NCBI RefSeq assembly: GCF_021917145.1
Contig: NC_061070.1
Coordinates: forward strand, 9,286,743 to 9,350,742
Reading direction: 5' to 3'
Length of the DNA: 64,000 nucleotides
Origin: Hypomesus transpacificus
Taxonomy: Eukaryota; Chordata; Actinopteri; Osmeriformes; Osmeridae
Made by a program: the position numbers and the translations under genes. Below the pieces are notes generated by a model. The model was given only the letters and a program-made list of their open reading frames with translations. It had not been told where the DNA came from and searched no databases. Of the stretch, positions 13,588-59,425 are shown piece after piece (positions within the stretch are counted from its first letter, which is position 1; the number at the start of each line of letters is the position of its first letter).

Positions 13588-13742
13588 CAGGGGCGTGTCC
13601 AGACATTTTTGATAGGGGTGGCACCAGGGGTGGCCCGCCTCTGACTGGGCATATAGCCCATATATAGCCATATATTGGGGTGGCCAATCAGATTGCAGGG
13701 GTGGCCCGTGCCACCCTAGGCCACTCCCTGAACACGCCACTG
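13588..13742. mobile_element. hAT-superfamily MITE with perfect 8-bp target duplication
   Basis: The 155-bp element begins CAGGGGCGTGTCCAG and ends with the inverse of CAGTGGCGTGTTCAG (13 of 15 bases agree). It is flanked on both sides by the identical octamer CCTGGAAC (13580-13587 and 13743-13750). An 8-bp duplication and CAG...CTG ends are hallmarks of hAT transposition. The interior is rich in GGGGTGGC and has no coding capacity, so it was moved by a transposase supplied elsewhere. Confidence 0.93.
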
Positions 13743-13750
13743 CCTGGAAC

Positions 13751-16700
13751 ACCTTAATTGGTTCCTGGAACCTGGAAATCTGATGAGACTATGCTTTTAC
13801 TTCCTGGTTTGACTTGTTTGTGCTAGAGGAGAAAAATAAGGGCTGACCCCTGAGACATTGTGTGAAAAGGGTGGGGTTGCTGTGGAGCAAGTGAGAGTTG
13901 CTACTTAAGTTTTCCAAAACAGCAGATATAGTAAATAAGCGTATAATCAACTGTCCATATCTTTTTTATCTCAGAAAGCATAGTTTTGGTTTTAGCAAAT
14001 GTTTTTTCTTTATTTTATAAAACAAATGCGTTAAACAACATCAAAACGTGTCCTATTTCTCATATGATGACCGTTCCTGGACACTAGATGGTGCTGTAAC
14101 ATTTAATGCCATGAACCTGGATGTAACCCAGTGTATGTTGGGTTTGACCAGTGTGTTAGACCCAATAATACTGTAACCGTCATGGGAAATGACTGTTGGT
14201 GGTGATCAGTTGTAGTTTATATTGTGGATGGCGAATTTGATAATTTTTCAAGCAATTTCAGTGTGTTTTATTTAATTTACATAAGTCTAAAATAACCAGT
14301 GGATGGGCAGTCGGCCATAATGCTTGACCCATGCCTGTACCCCACTAGTACTGTAGTTTGTGGGCAGTGAGGATGTGTGACTAAAGGACAAGGCCACTGT
14401 ACCCAGTTCCCAGCATGCCACTGCCTGCTTCTCGCAGCAGGACCTTCTCTGGGATCTAGACGGACGCACACAGTCTCCATGACAACTGTTCTATTGTGGG
14501 GAACAAGGCCTGTGCGTCAGGTGCGTAATCATACTTTTATGAAAACCTGAAATAACGGCAGCTAAAGTGTTGGTATGAGTCACAGTTGAACATGGACTTA
14601 CTCACCTATTGGCCCTTTCCTTTCCGTGATACTTCATGTTTTTGAGAACATGTCTCAAACATTGGTAGAAATAAATCAGGTTTACCGAAGACCAAAGTCA
14701 TATTTCTCTACTTGATAAAACACTGTATTTCAGGATTCAAGTCAAATGTTCTAAATCTACTTTTCTGATACTCAGTTCACCTCTAAATAGTAATTGAGTG
14801 TAGATGTGCTATTTTAGATAGCTGTCACAGGTAATACAAAAGACAATAGGAGTTAGGCAGCTACAAAGTAGGGAAAAGGGACACAGTGGTAATATAAAGG
14901 CTAGAAAGTATAGGGATAGGAGTTATGGCAAATTGATATCAGACTGAATAAAAAAGGTGTCTGGACCTTCAGCTCAGACATTCATAAACCTCACTCTCTC
15001 ACCTCACTATCTCAAGAGTTTCTATTGTTGACTTTCCATGTCCTATTTTCCCTCACATTTTCATTTTCTCCTCTTCCCTCCTCCTTCCTTGGTGTCCCTA
15101 TATGTTTGTCTTTTTTGCCTGATATTGCTCTGTATATTTCTCTCCTCTCTCAAGCATCTCTTCACCCTGAGGCGCTGTCTGTCAGCCTGTTCTCCCATCT
15201 CTATCACCATCTCCCTTTCGCTTTCTCTCTCTCCAAATCATTTAGTACTTGGTGTCAAGAATGCACCTAACCCAGGATGACTTGCAAAAGTACATTGAAA
15301 AGTAGGCCAGCATTGAAAAGAACTCTTTGTGCAATAGCTTAACCTCGGATGTAGTCTTGTGTCCAGAACTGTCAGTTTCTATGGAAACCCATTCCCAGTG
15401 ACACGCCCCTTAGCCATACTGAAAATTCTGATTTAAAATAAAGTTAAACAGGGCCAGTTTTAACTGCAGCAACTGTCAATTCACCTGGTTATGACAGCGA
15501 AAGGGAGTTAAATGGAGCTATTTTTTATTGCAGGTATTAAAAAGAATGATAGTAGGTGTTGTTCCACACGCAAGGAATTTAACCCTACATGGTTCCAGAT
15601 GGGCTAGGCTCAACGAGGATACACATAATTCGACATCATCTTCAGAAATCGTTTTATAATAGATTTTAGAAGAAAAAAAAATTATAGCCCATAAATTGCA
15701 CCTGTATATAACCTCACTTTTCCCCAAAGGATTTCAAACCTGACATCCTAATTCTGCTTCATTATAAAAGGGGTAAACCAGGACACTCATTAAATAATTG
15801 TCTCTGCAGCTGCCTCTCCCCTGGAGAGACTGGAGGAGCTGTGCAGACGGAAAAGACAAGTTTCCATGAGCGGGGCTCTGTGTGGATGGGAGAGTGGAGC
15901 TCTGAGTGGATGGAGGCACCTTCGTTCAGTGAGGTAAATCAACCTCGGCAGTATCCTAAATCATGTTGATAATATTGCTAAAAAAAGCTTGGGCATCTTG
16001 ATCAAAACATTTTACATTTTTGCACGAGATTTTGTCTCACCCAACCTTGTAGGACATGACCTTGGGGTGCTGTACCTTGGCTTAGGTAGTGTATTAAAGC
16101 ACCTTTTTCCTCTTGGTGCTGTTAGGCATGGTGGTTTGTGGAAGTTTACATCCATATTGGAGGAGTATGTGTACACATAGAAAGAACATTGACTGTCAGC
16201 ACACACATACACACACACACACACACACACAATTCCCTTTGTGGGCATGTCTGTAGCAGGACAGATTAGATGAGACATATTTGCTTCTGCGTATCACACT
16301 AGGATGGCATCTAAGACCAAAACTATAACCTATTGTTCCTACCATCCTCTCCTGGTAGAACTACTCTCTCTCTCACATACAGAGGTCCATTTTATATACT
16401 CTTGTATACTGTATACACACACTCCTCTGTCACAATGCTCATAATAATAATACGTCTATTTATATAGCACATTTTATACAATAATTGCAGTTGCTTTACA
16501 TAAAATCAATAAAAACAATATCATAAGTAATAAAAGTAATAAAACCCTGCTGAACAAATCTCTCAGAACAAATCTCATACCATACACTTGTCTATGTAGA
16601 GTCTTGTTGTTAAGCTTCAGAGTAAAGATGGCAACTCTATATAGAAAGACTTAAGTACAGTACACATCCACCCACCCACACAACATGATGTACATTGTCT

Positions 16701-19700
16701 ACATACTCGCATACTCGCACACACACTGAAAAATCAATGCTCCTATATAATCTGTTCTATTTCGCATTCAGTTTGTGTTGTTTTTATTGAAGACTGGAGC
16801 CACTCTCATCCTGATAGTGTGAGTGCATTTGGCTTAGTTTAAATGAAATTCAAGTGTGTTTGTCAGGCTTTCTGAAGAGGACAGTGGAATGTCTGATAGG
16901 ATAAGTCACTGTCAACCCTGGGGGCAAAAGACTACTAATAAAGTTTGGTTTGTGGAGGAGAGTGCTGAGGGAATACAATGTTGTGTGTGTGTCTGAGTGT
17001 GAGAAATAGAGAGTTAAGGCAGAGGTTGAACAAATAATGGTCTATCACTGACAGTATCTGACAAAAATATGTGCCCCTAACCAGTTTTGCACTTGAGTGT
17101 ACTCAAGTTTGCACTCACAAACACACACACTCCTGTCATTATATTAAACTGTGACTGATTTTCCACTATACTGGTCTACAGAATCAGTATTTGAGGAATC
17201 TGATTATTCTATTCAATTTTCTCAAAACTTGTAGATGTTTGGCTCACCTGAAATATTGAGACCCATACATCTTTCATGATGTTACACTGTCCTATGCCCT
17301 ATTGTAGTTGAGATTGTTGTGAATCGTGCCTTGTTGCTGAGATATGGTTACTTTGCACTCTGCCTAGTAAATAACGTTTCTTGACTGACGACTGAAATAT
17401 TATTAGGACTATGCACTTCTGGTCCTTCATCTTCTGCTGTACTTTGTAAATGCACTGTATGTCACTTTATGTGCTTAATGAGTACATTGTAATGTAAAAT
17501 GTAATTAGATCCCTCCAAGTTGGTATAAGGGTTATACAAAGGATGGTAGGCAAAGCAATTGTCATGTATCCTGCTGCATTGTAACAGTGTTGCACTTACA
17601 CCTTTTACAGTTTGGATTAAGAAGTATTCGTTTGACCACAATGTGACTGCTGAGGATTAGTACGCTCAGGGACAGATGTCAAAGACTCACTCACTCACTC
17701 ACATACATACATACATACATTCATTCATTCTTGGACAATGTACACACATACAACAGAAACACAACAGCTTTTTCCCACAGCATACCTGCCCCCCCCCCCC
17801 CCACCCACCCACATCACTTTATATATTCCACAGACTAGAATAGAATAGAATACAAGAATGTTTCCTTAAGAGAAGAGATTACACCTATTACTCTAAATGC
17901 AAGCGGTAACAAGATCAGATCAAGTACTTTCCACATTGATTTGATATTTCCACATTAAGTAACGTAGATTTATATCCAAAATGTTTACAAATGAATGCAG
18001 ACCAAAGTCATCTATAAGGTGCCCCAAGGATTCAATGAATACACCATTAACATAGGCATTACTTCTTAGTCCAGTTTAAACAAGCCCAGTTTGGTTCCAC
18101 TTGGGTGTGGTCAGTATACCCTTAGAGGGAGAGACCAATGGAAAGAGAGACAGATGGAAAGACGAGGGCATGGCGTGATGAGGAGCAGGCTGGTGGGTAT
18201 CCTTGGTCTTCAAGGAAGGCGTCAGGTGCCAGTGCTCATCTCGGCCACCCTTCTGTTCTGAGTGAATGGAGGTCAGTACTTCTGTAAACAAGCTCATTGG
18301 GGTGATTCATGTTGCCATTGAGCTCCACTGTATAATCTCGGAGTCGCTGACGAGCAGACATGCCTGACCTGTAGGTCTTTGTGTGCGTATGTTTGTGTGT
18401 GTGTGCTCGTCTGTATGCTCCATTACATGTTCTATATGTGTGATGTGTATTTTCAGCACCCAGAGTCTGTCAGTGTCACAGCGTGACTAGGGAGGAGAAG
18501 AGGGCCATCAGAACAGATTTCTTTGACAGTAAATAACCCCATCTATGAATACCTTTCTCCTCATCCCCTCTCTTTTCTTCTTTCCATCAATCACCTTTTT
18601 GACAGCCAGGTGTCTCATCCAGATGTTAGATCACTGTAGTTGGTCTCCAAAAAATGCCTACTCTTCTCCTCCTCTTCTGTCTCGTCCATTCCTCTCATCC
18701 TCTCCTCTGTGTCCTTGAGCTGACTTTGGTTACAGATCCCTCTCTAATATCCTAATATAAAGATACCCTAGACAACAACACAGCAGAACTGGAATAGACC
18801 ACAATGGTATTTGTGGAAAGGGAGCCTTTAGGAAATCCCCATAGCCTAGCTTCAGTATAGCACCGAAGACTGAGGGAGTGGGATTGAGTGACCAGACTTA
18901 TTGATTGGCAGGGGAGACAATAATCTCTCTCACACACACACACATTCACTGTCAGTGGACAGAGATAAAGGAGGGGTCTGATATAATTTGACATATATCT
19001 CATGAAAACAGATAGCCTATATTTGGGAGAAATATGAAGAACAGATAGTGTTTGATTGCCTGGTTTTCTACCATGTCTCTATGTAATACATCATTTTAGC
19101 TTTTTGACTCATTTTTGTGTGTGCGTGGGTGTGTTAGCTCATGTGCTTTATAGAAGAGGGTGTTCTCTCATTCACAGAGAACACACAGTCCTAGAATGGA
19201 AGAAGTAGTGGCTTTAGGGGGACAACTTGTCTGTGTGTTTGTGTGTGCATGTGCCTGAACACGTGTGAATACAAGGAGGAACGTGTAAAAAACAGCCCAC
19301 AAAATCCATGAGGATTAGTCAACCAGAGTGCACCATTTTAATAAAAGGAGAAATGTTGGTGCAACACGAATTTATCTTTAATAACTGAAGAGAATTTAGA
19401 GTTTCGTTAAGCCACACTCAGTCTTCTATATCTCTCCATTGTCATATATGTTGCACCTCTCACGCCATCTAACCTTGCTTTCAGATTGCAAGTTACACAC
19501 TCATCTACTGTGTGTGTACTGTATGTATGTGTGCATGCTTGCACGCGTGTGAGGAGAGGACAGTGGTATTATGTGGTATCGTGTTAGTAATTGCTTTCTG
19601 TTAAGGTAATCCTTTGGGCAGAGGCTCTCTCGATGGCTTGGAGAGCATAAATGTTATTTCACACCTCTAGCATTTGATCCATTTGATACGAAGCCATGCT

Positions 19701-21040
19701 AAATCAATTGTCTGGTTCTCTCCTTCTCTTTCAATTGTGCTCTATTTTTTCCAAGTTCACTCAATGCCTCCTGTATGCTTCTAATGTTCTCAAAATGTTT
19801 CCTTAGATCCTTCCCTCTCTTTCTCTCTCCCTCGTTTTTTCGCTATCGGATTCTGCTGCTCGGTGTCACAGTTGTGTTACAGAAAATCAGTCTACACAAG
19901 CGGAAAATATGTCGCAATTAGTCAGAGAATAGGCCTCGCATTCTGAGGTTCCTTCTCAGGATATTTGAAACCCTCACACCCTCAATGTCAGCCGGCTTAC
20001 GCATTGATTTCTCCGCTTCTGCAAAATACACAATTGTGTTTTATCGGAGAGGAGAGACGAAAAGAGCAGAGAAGAGAGAGGTTGAAAATCCAGAGAGTTT
20101 TAGGAGGTACAACATCACTAGTGCTACAGCGCTGAAGCACCGCAGCACATCAATAACCTGTCTATTAATAAACTCAGGGTCACAGGGTCAACAGGTGTGT
20201 GGGTTCAGTGGGTTCATTTGTCTGTGCAAGTGTGTGTGCACTAGTGTGTGCATGACAATAACCCTACCATGTGTACACAGGATGTAGTTTAGTGCATGAT
20301 GGTACGCATGGAGAATGTGGTCACCACCCCTAACTTATTGTTTCCATTCTCTTATATTTAGACCCCACATCCTCCATACATTCCCCTTCTCCTCTTTCTT
20401 TCCATCTCCTCCATAAACACACAAACATGCACTCTGCAGCAGAACATCTCAACAGATGAAATAAACACTTCTGTGTGTGTGTGTGTGTTTCTTTTTTTTT
20501 CACATCAACGGTCTTCCAAAGTGCTCCTCAAAACAACATTGCCGCCAATTTGTAATTCATTACCAACACGGCCTAGTCTGGTGCTCCAAAAGCCTTTTAA
20601 CTGCAGCTAAACAAAAGCCACAGTCTCTGTTGATCAAAAGAGAGAGAGAGAGATAGCAGCACTTCAAAAACTGTGAGGGGTACAAATGACGGGGAGAAGC
20701 AACAGTTCAGGAATAGCGAGGTGTGGGGTTAGGGGAAAAGGATGAGGCCGACAGATAGACAAAGAAGATACAGTGACAGGAGGAGGGAAAAGACATATGG
20801 TATACTACAGGTGGAAGAACAGGTGAAAGAGAAGCCTCCAAGTAGACAAGAGAAATAATGTGTGTGCCCAAGAGTTTGAGAGAGGATTATAGATGAGGAA
20901 AAGACTGACAAGGAGAACATGTGGGACAGTTGATACCGAGCCAAGTTTGTTTGGAAATAAAGTAACAACATCCAGAGCATCCATTTCAATTCTTCTTTCG
21001 CTATCCCTCCCTGCAAAGGGTATATGTATGGTGTGATATA
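13751..21040. other. Gene-free intergenic DNA between SOUL gene and slc24a3
   Basis: I find no exon resembling a known family over 7.3 kb. Contents include CA/GT microsatellites (16210-16230 and short tracts near 17110, 18395, 19220 and 20240), a pyrimidine-rich block at 15040-15240, tetranucleotide ATAC/ATTC runs near 17700-17730, and a poly-C run near 17790-17802. The AT-rich stretch 16440-16560 (TTTATATAGCACATTTTATA) looks like the tail of a common fish retroelement, but I cannot name it. Open frames are short and overlap simple repeats. Confidence 0.5.
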
Positions 21041-22140
21041 AACAACCCAAATTCTGGAAAAGTTGGGACGATTTTTAAATTGGAATAAAATGAAATCTGA
21101 AAGACTTTCAAATCACATGAGCCAATATTTTATTCACAATAGAGCATTGATAACATGACACATGTTTAAACGGAGAAATGTTACACTTGTGTCCATTATT
21201 TTAGCTAATTTCACATTTGATGCCTGCTACAGTTCTAAAAAACATCTAGCAACTAATTAAGTTAATTGATATCAGGTCTGTAACATGACTAGCTATAAAA
21301 GGGATGTCTTAGAGAGGCAGTCTCTCAGAAGTAAAGATGGGCAGAGGTTCTCCGATCTGTGAAAGAGTGTTTAAAAAGATTGTGGAATACTTTAAAAACA
21401 ATTTTTTTCAAAGTCAATTTGCAAAGGCTTTTCAAATCTCATCAAGTGTATAACATCATTAAAAGATTCAGAGAAACTGGAGAAATCACTGTGCGTAAGG
21501 GACAATGCCGAAGACCTTTATTGGATGCCCGTGGTCTTCGGGCCCTTAGACGACACTGCATAAATCATTGGCATGATTGTGTCAATGACATTACTAAATG
21601 GGCCCAGGAATACTTCCAGAAACCACTGTAGGTAAACACAATCCGCCATGCCATCTGCAGATGCCAAGTAAAACTCTATCATGCAAAAAGGCAGCCATAT
21701 GTGAACATGGTCCAGAAGCACCGTTGTGTCCTGTGGGCCAAGGCTTATTTAAAATGGATTATTTTAAAGTGGAACAGTGTTCTATGGTCCAACGAGTCCA
21801 AATTTGACATTCTTGTTGGCAATCACGGACACAGTGTCCTCCTGGGCAAAAGAGGAGGGAGACCTTCCATTGTGTTATCAGCGTTCAGTTCAAAAGCCAG
21901 CATCTCTGATGGTATGGGCAACTTGCATGTTTTGGAAGGCCCTATGAATGCTGAAAGGTATATAAATGTGAAATTAGCTAAAATAATGGACACAAGTGTA
22001 ACATTTCTCCATTTAAACATGTGTCATGTTATCAATGCTCTATTGTGAATAAAATATTGGCTCATGTGATTTGAAACTCTTTTAGTTTTCATTTCATTCA
22101 AATGAAAAAAAAAGTCCCAATTTTTCCGGAATTTGGGTCG
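21041..22140 (+). mobile_element. Tc1-like DNA transposon, internally deleted
   Basis: The element is 1,100 bp, flanked by TA on both sides (21039-21040 and 22141-22142), the Tc1/mariner target. The ends CAACCCAAATTCTGGAAAAG and its inverse GGAATTTGGGTCG begin inverted repeats of roughly 180 bp (about 21041-21221 and 21962-22140), which include matching copies of TTAGCTAATTTCACATTT. Between them lies about the first half to two thirds of a Tc1 transposase. Ends of the form ACCC(C)AATTCC...AAAGTTGGGAC are common in teleosts. Point changes throughout and the missing 3' part of the transposase gene make it an old, inactive copy. Confidence 0.9.
21337..21976 (+). pseudogene. Tc1-like transposase, broken
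   Basis: Starting at the ATG at 21337 the frame reads MGRGSPICERVFKKIVEYF, the Tc1-family N-terminal helix-turn-helix. It is frameshifted at about 21449, continues in another frame (RFRETGEITVRKGQ and LDARGLRALRRHCI) to a nonsense TAG at 21629, and resumes after it (LYHAKRQPYVNMVQKH). The first catalytic Asp motif, normally WSDES, reads WSNES. The second Asp and the Glu of the DDE triad are absent because the copy jumps into the right inverted repeat after NAERYI. It cannot encode an active transposase. Confidence 0.9.
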
Positions 22141-22734
22141 TATAAAGACAGTTTATACACTGTATATTTACTCAGTACAGCATGTTATCAATCCTCATAT
22201 TTGATTACTGTTTGTTAAAGAAGGGAGAAAAGAAGATTGCATTTTAGATAAATTAAAGAAGGCACCATTAGGATTAGACTGGGAAACTAGTGTCATTGGT
22301 TGACATGAAACATCTCTCCCACCCACGACAAGCTTTTCAAAAGAACTGTATTTGAATATACCTCTTAATCCATCTGATTCCAGTTTTCATTGTCCTGAAT
22401 CACTGCTGTTCTCTAGACAGGGATTATGCTCAATCCGTCAGGCAGGAAATGTGTGTGCGTGCGTGTGTGTGCGTAAGAAAGACTAAAGAGAGACAGTGGG
22501 AACAGCACGGCCATAGTTCGTCGCAGATCGATCGTTTCGCAGATTGACCAAGTAGTGACACGATTTTTTATCATTCTAACATGTTTCTTATATGTGATAG
22601 TGTACTATTGGTTAATTGTCAAATGTGTTTTAAATAACTTGCTTTGTTATGTCAAAACCAATAACTCATCTGCTTCTGAAAGTGCAGCCTACCAGCGAAA
22701 CAGAGACACACTGCCAGGAAAAGCTGAAAAAAAA

Positions 22735-22763
22735 GGGGGGGGGGGGGGGGGGGGGGGGGGGGG
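22735..22763 (+). repeat. Poly-G tract, 29 G
   Basis: An uninterrupted run of 29 guanines follows eight adenines. Such runs are prone to length error in sequencing, and the true length is uncertain. It lies about 500 bp upstream of the slc24a3 start codon. Confidence 0.95.
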
Positions 22764-23257
22764 AATGAAAACAAATCGGGGAAAAAAGCAAAATTATGTT
22801 TTTTAATAAAGTAATACATTTCCCCAAAATGTCATCCAGGGCCATGACGAGTGCATATCTCGATTAATAACTGATGTCATCTTTCTCTTTCTCTCACTGC
22901 CACACGCACGAAGGCACACGCACGCACACTCCTCCCTCTTCCGCTTGCGCTCTTCTCTTATCGACATCCTCAGCCCCGCTTCAAATCGTGTCCTGCGAGA
23001 CATGGCACCAAACTGACGCATCCATGGAGCGCTCCGTTCTCTCGCAACATCCTCAACGCAAACGAACTTCTCCGTCTGAAGTAGTCTTAATATAGAAAAC
23101 AACAATCAGCCTCAATATAGCGTACTGTCAACGTCTCCAACGAGTCGACAATCAATTTCCATCGTTGTGACTTTGCAACATCTCTGTCTTCTCTTCCCGT
23201 TCTCTTCGCTGCCATAGTCCGGGTTTCCTGGAACACTTTTACCGTGAAAACGTTTCC
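22764..23257 (+). other. Probable slc24a3 promoter / 5' UTR
   Basis: Sequence immediately upstream of the slc24a3 start codon rises in CpG content (CACACGCACGAAGG, TCTTATCGACATCC, CGTCTCCAACGAG) relative to its surroundings, as expected around a vertebrate promoter. No TATA box or transcription start can be fixed. Open frames on either strand here are shadows. Confidence 0.4.
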
Positions 23258-55629
<32,372 letters not shown>

Positions 55630-58600
55630 GACCCAAAATTCAAACACTTGTTCTTCCTCATCCTGCTTTGTATCTCAGTTTGGAACACCTGGCTTGGGTA
55701 TTCTATCTGTTCTTTTAAAAAATCCATCTTTCTTTTATGGTTAGTGCAATATGGAGCAGGCCTGGAGTGTATATTTGGTACATGTATACACACAAATATA
55801 TATATATATGTGTGTGTGTGTGTCTGTCTGTGTATGTGTATGATCTTGAAAAGACCTCACCATGGATCGGACTGTTGTAAAGAAAGATATTTTTAGAGGC
55901 TACAGCCTGTCTGTAATGTGAAGATTGTCTATGGTTTTGGAATTGTAGTAGAAACTGCATTATACTGTGTAAGTGATCATATTCTTCTACAAGATTTATT
56001 TTCATTAGCTGCTAACTGTCTGAGACTATAAGGCTTTTGAGAATAGATAATAGACTGAAGTACTGTTTGATTAATAGTTTTGGTCATGACTTAATAATAT
56101 CTGAAGGTTATTGGAAAATTTAAAAAAACTTATTGCCTTTTTAAACTTGTTACATTTGTCAAAATGAGGGCCAGATTTTTTATGTCAGGTTGTGTGGTAG
56201 ACAATCTCTGGCTCTGGCATTTCCTACTAGTCTTGTCTTCATAGCAAGGGCATTATTCCTGTCATACACACAGAAGTATAAAGGGTTCTCACATTCCAGG
56301 GTGATCCAGGTACGTTTCATTACGGAAAGTGAAGAAATATTTTTGTATTTAGTCCCTTTGTAAATATTGCTATTTATCCTATTTATTATTTATTGAATGT
56401 TATTTACGCATTTATTTGCTTCCTAATTTACATTTAAAAAAACCTGGAATGGTCAAAATAGTGATACAGTAAGCATTATAGTGTCTTCTTCTGCAGTGTT
56501 TTTATCTGGGGGGTGAGAGGAATTATATACAGCAAACACCATCTCCTCACTCCTAATTCTTGTTTCTGTTAAGTTTCCATTATTCTAAAGGTGTTTGACT
56601 ATATTTGTTAACAGTAGCTTGGAGTCAAAGTTTTTAGAGAAAATTTGTAAAGTACAAGCACTTAATGAAGTCAGACCTTGTTTTTGTGAAATCAATCACG
56701 GTTCTTTGCCAGATTTCCTACACAGTGTGGCACTGACTTTTGAACCCTCTTTTATCATCAATGTGTTGGTCGCTGTAGGCTACAACATTTTTAAATCCCA
56801 TACCTAGTGAAGGTTATTCACTTTTAAGATCATAGAGTGGTTTTATTACATGCGGGGTGAAATTTAGGTACTCTACAGTACTCTACTGCTACCACCTATA
56901 AATGGCAAAGAACTATAGCACAATATTAAAATGCTGTTTTAGTCCCATTTCAAGTATCCTGTTTCTAAATTTACACTGCCATTTTTGGATATGGGCAGCA
57001 GTGTGTGTAGAATGGACTTCCTTTTCTTGGGATGCACAAAAAGGAAATGAAGGGATTTTGTGTACAGTACTGACAAGTACTAAGTGTTGATGTTCATATT
57101 TAGTAGAGATGCTAAAAAAGTATCTAGACTTTTTCTTAACCTCATAGTTCTAGGTTGGCTGCCAACCTATTGTTATAATAAGCGGTTATTTGTATTTTGT
57201 AATGCACATAATATTTAAACCTGTCCAGACAGTACAGTAGGTTGTATTACATATGAGCTGTTCTGCTTATGTCATTTTTAGAGAGTAGATCTCATGTTGT
57301 TTGTCAACTTGCAGCGGGCTATATTTATTTGTGGGCAAGCCTGTCCATTGTCTTCCATCAGGTGGCATCATTCCTACATAACAGCCGTCATTGTAGACCA
57401 CACGCTATCTGACTCACGCTATCCGATGTGAGACAAACCTAGCCAGCCAGCGAAGCACCTCAACATTAAATGGTCCCTACGTGATTGAATTTCAAGATGA
57501 TTTATCACATTATTTGCAAAAACATTTTGGGAAATGAACCAATGACTACTTATTTGTGTAGTACGTTTCTGTCTCTGCCTACAAAACGTCCGTCTGTTTT
57601 ATTTTTTTCGGAACTCTACTTTAACATAAATGCTCTGATTATAAGTCATTTTTGGGGCCCAGAAGCACATCTTTCAAACACCAGTTTCTCTGTTGAAAAT
57701 TATTATTGTAGAATGTAAGTATTATTGTTGCTATTTACTTTTCCAAGGATGTTACTTTTTTTAATGTTATTTATTTGTTGAGTTGAGAAGAGATGGAGCA
57801 CAGCACCAGGAAAACAGGGTTTATTGTTGTCCAATTATTTATGATGCAATAATTACAAACTTTACAATGTAAATATGTTTTTTCTTTTTGTTTCATATGA
57901 TTGAAGGCACATATAGCAGGATTATATGTGGTGCTGGTTGTAAATTGTACCTCCCTCTGTTGTTAAGGGATGATGTACCAACACCTTGGTACCAACTAGT
58001 AAGTAACAACTTTCCCAATGTTTTTCAAAAGCTCTAAAATCAATAGTTTAAATAAGACTGTTACTTACATACTTACAATATCATTTTACAAGCGTTGTTT
58101 GAAAAAAAGACACATAGTTAAATTACCCTTTACTTGAAGCACTTATGATGTGTCATACTGGGTTAGATTTAGTATGGTAAACATTGGAAAATTTGTGGAC
58201 ATATATGGATGTGCTCAAGTCTAATACTATAATATTTAATATACCATGACAATTCCTAATGTTAATTCCATCAAAAATTTCAATAGCCAAACAATTGTTA
58301 ACATGGTTGTATATTTATTTTTGCTGTTGTTTCTTGTTTGCATTGTACAGCTTCCTAGTTAGGGAGAAGTCCCACAATGACTCACTAGATTAGAGTTACC
58401 TGCTTAAAATGTACCAAATTATTGCCATTTAGCATCAGCAGGGGAGCTGAAAAAGGCATATCTGAATAATTTGTGATATTCACACGGTGATATATTGCTT
58501 ATGTGTACATATATACATAGGTGTAAATGTATTTATATATTTTTGTCTTAATCTGTATATCTGTTGAACATATTTTCATAGATAGGATCCAAGCCACTCC

Positions 58601-58945
58601 TAGTACGCCCATTTTTTTTGTTGTGTTTTAGATATTACCCTGTCCCTCCGTTATACTTGCATGGAGATATTTCAATATAAGAAATTATTTATGGTAGTTC
58701 TATCGTCATTGAATAATGAAGTATAAAGATGGCACTGGACGTTGCACAACTGGATAACCTAGATTACTGCATGTTACTGATAGGCTGTACGATTTTGTTG
58801 AGGTAACGTAAGACAACAAAGCTGAGGTGTAGGCCGACCTCCTAAAAAGGAGCATTAGACTCAATTATATATTTGTGTTCCAGATGTGATTTAGAACTCA
58901 TTTTGCTACTTGAGCATAAATAAAATGATCTTTGCTTAAGGTAAC
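55630..58945 (+). other. Probable long 3' UTR of slc24a3
   Basis: This AT-rich sequence has very few microsatellites (one short ATAT/GTGT tract at 55796-55822), no repeats and no recognisable exon, unlike the introns before it. AATAAA at 58919-58924 within a TGAGCATAAATAAAATG context is the best terminal poly(A) signal. That gives a 3' UTR of about 3.3 kb. Earlier polyadenylation is possible. Confidence 0.6.
58919..58924 (+). terminator. Candidate distal poly(A) signal of slc24a3
   Basis: Canonical AATAAA, about 500 bp before the start codon of the next gene and followed by GT/T-rich sequence (CACGTGTGGTTGTATTGATTG). Confidence 0.55.
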
Positions 58946-59209
58946 ACGTGTGGTTGTATTGATTGTTAGCTAACAGTTACAAACACGCAGGAAAGCACTC
59001 GAACATCGAAAAGCTAGAACATTTTATAATTCTAATATAAGTAACTATAAGTAGCCTAAGTGTGTACTTGCTTAAGGAAATCTTAATATCCAGTTTACTT
59101 AATGAATCAACATAAAGTATACTGTTCTTGTGAATTGTATTAATAGTGATATGATCATGTAGATTCAGATCGAAAGAAAGAAAACAAGATAAACTTGTCT
59201 GAATAGCTT

Positions 59210-59223
59210 CTGGGAAATGTAGT
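59210..59223 (-). promoter_or_regulatory. ZNF143/STAF-type (SBS) promoter motif
   Basis: CTGGGAAATGTAGT is the reverse complement of ACTACATTTCCCAG, matching the ACTACAWTTCCCAG consensus of the ZNF143/STAF site found just upstream of many vertebrate housekeeping promoters. It lies about 200 bp upstream of the DUF4806 gene start codon. A half-CRE (GTGACGTT, near 59260) and an ETS-like ACTTCCGC (near 59311) lie between them. Confidence 0.65.
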
Positions 59224-59425
59224 TTCTGTGTGATTCTGAATGTTCTCGCAACATTACCGTGACGTTGCTGCAACGTGATATCATGCCCTGTCTGAAGGCT
59301 CTTGGATTACAACTTCCGCTTCTTTTCCTTCACGAGTCCTTTCTGTGTTTACTGAGCGAGACATTGTATAAAGGTTTTCCTTGGTTAAAAGTAACGTTTG
59401 TTAACTCGCGGGTTAAGTGGCATTT

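Noticed and set aside
21823..22020. Minus-strand open frame inside the Tc1-like element
   Set aside because: It is the antisense shadow of the broken transposase.
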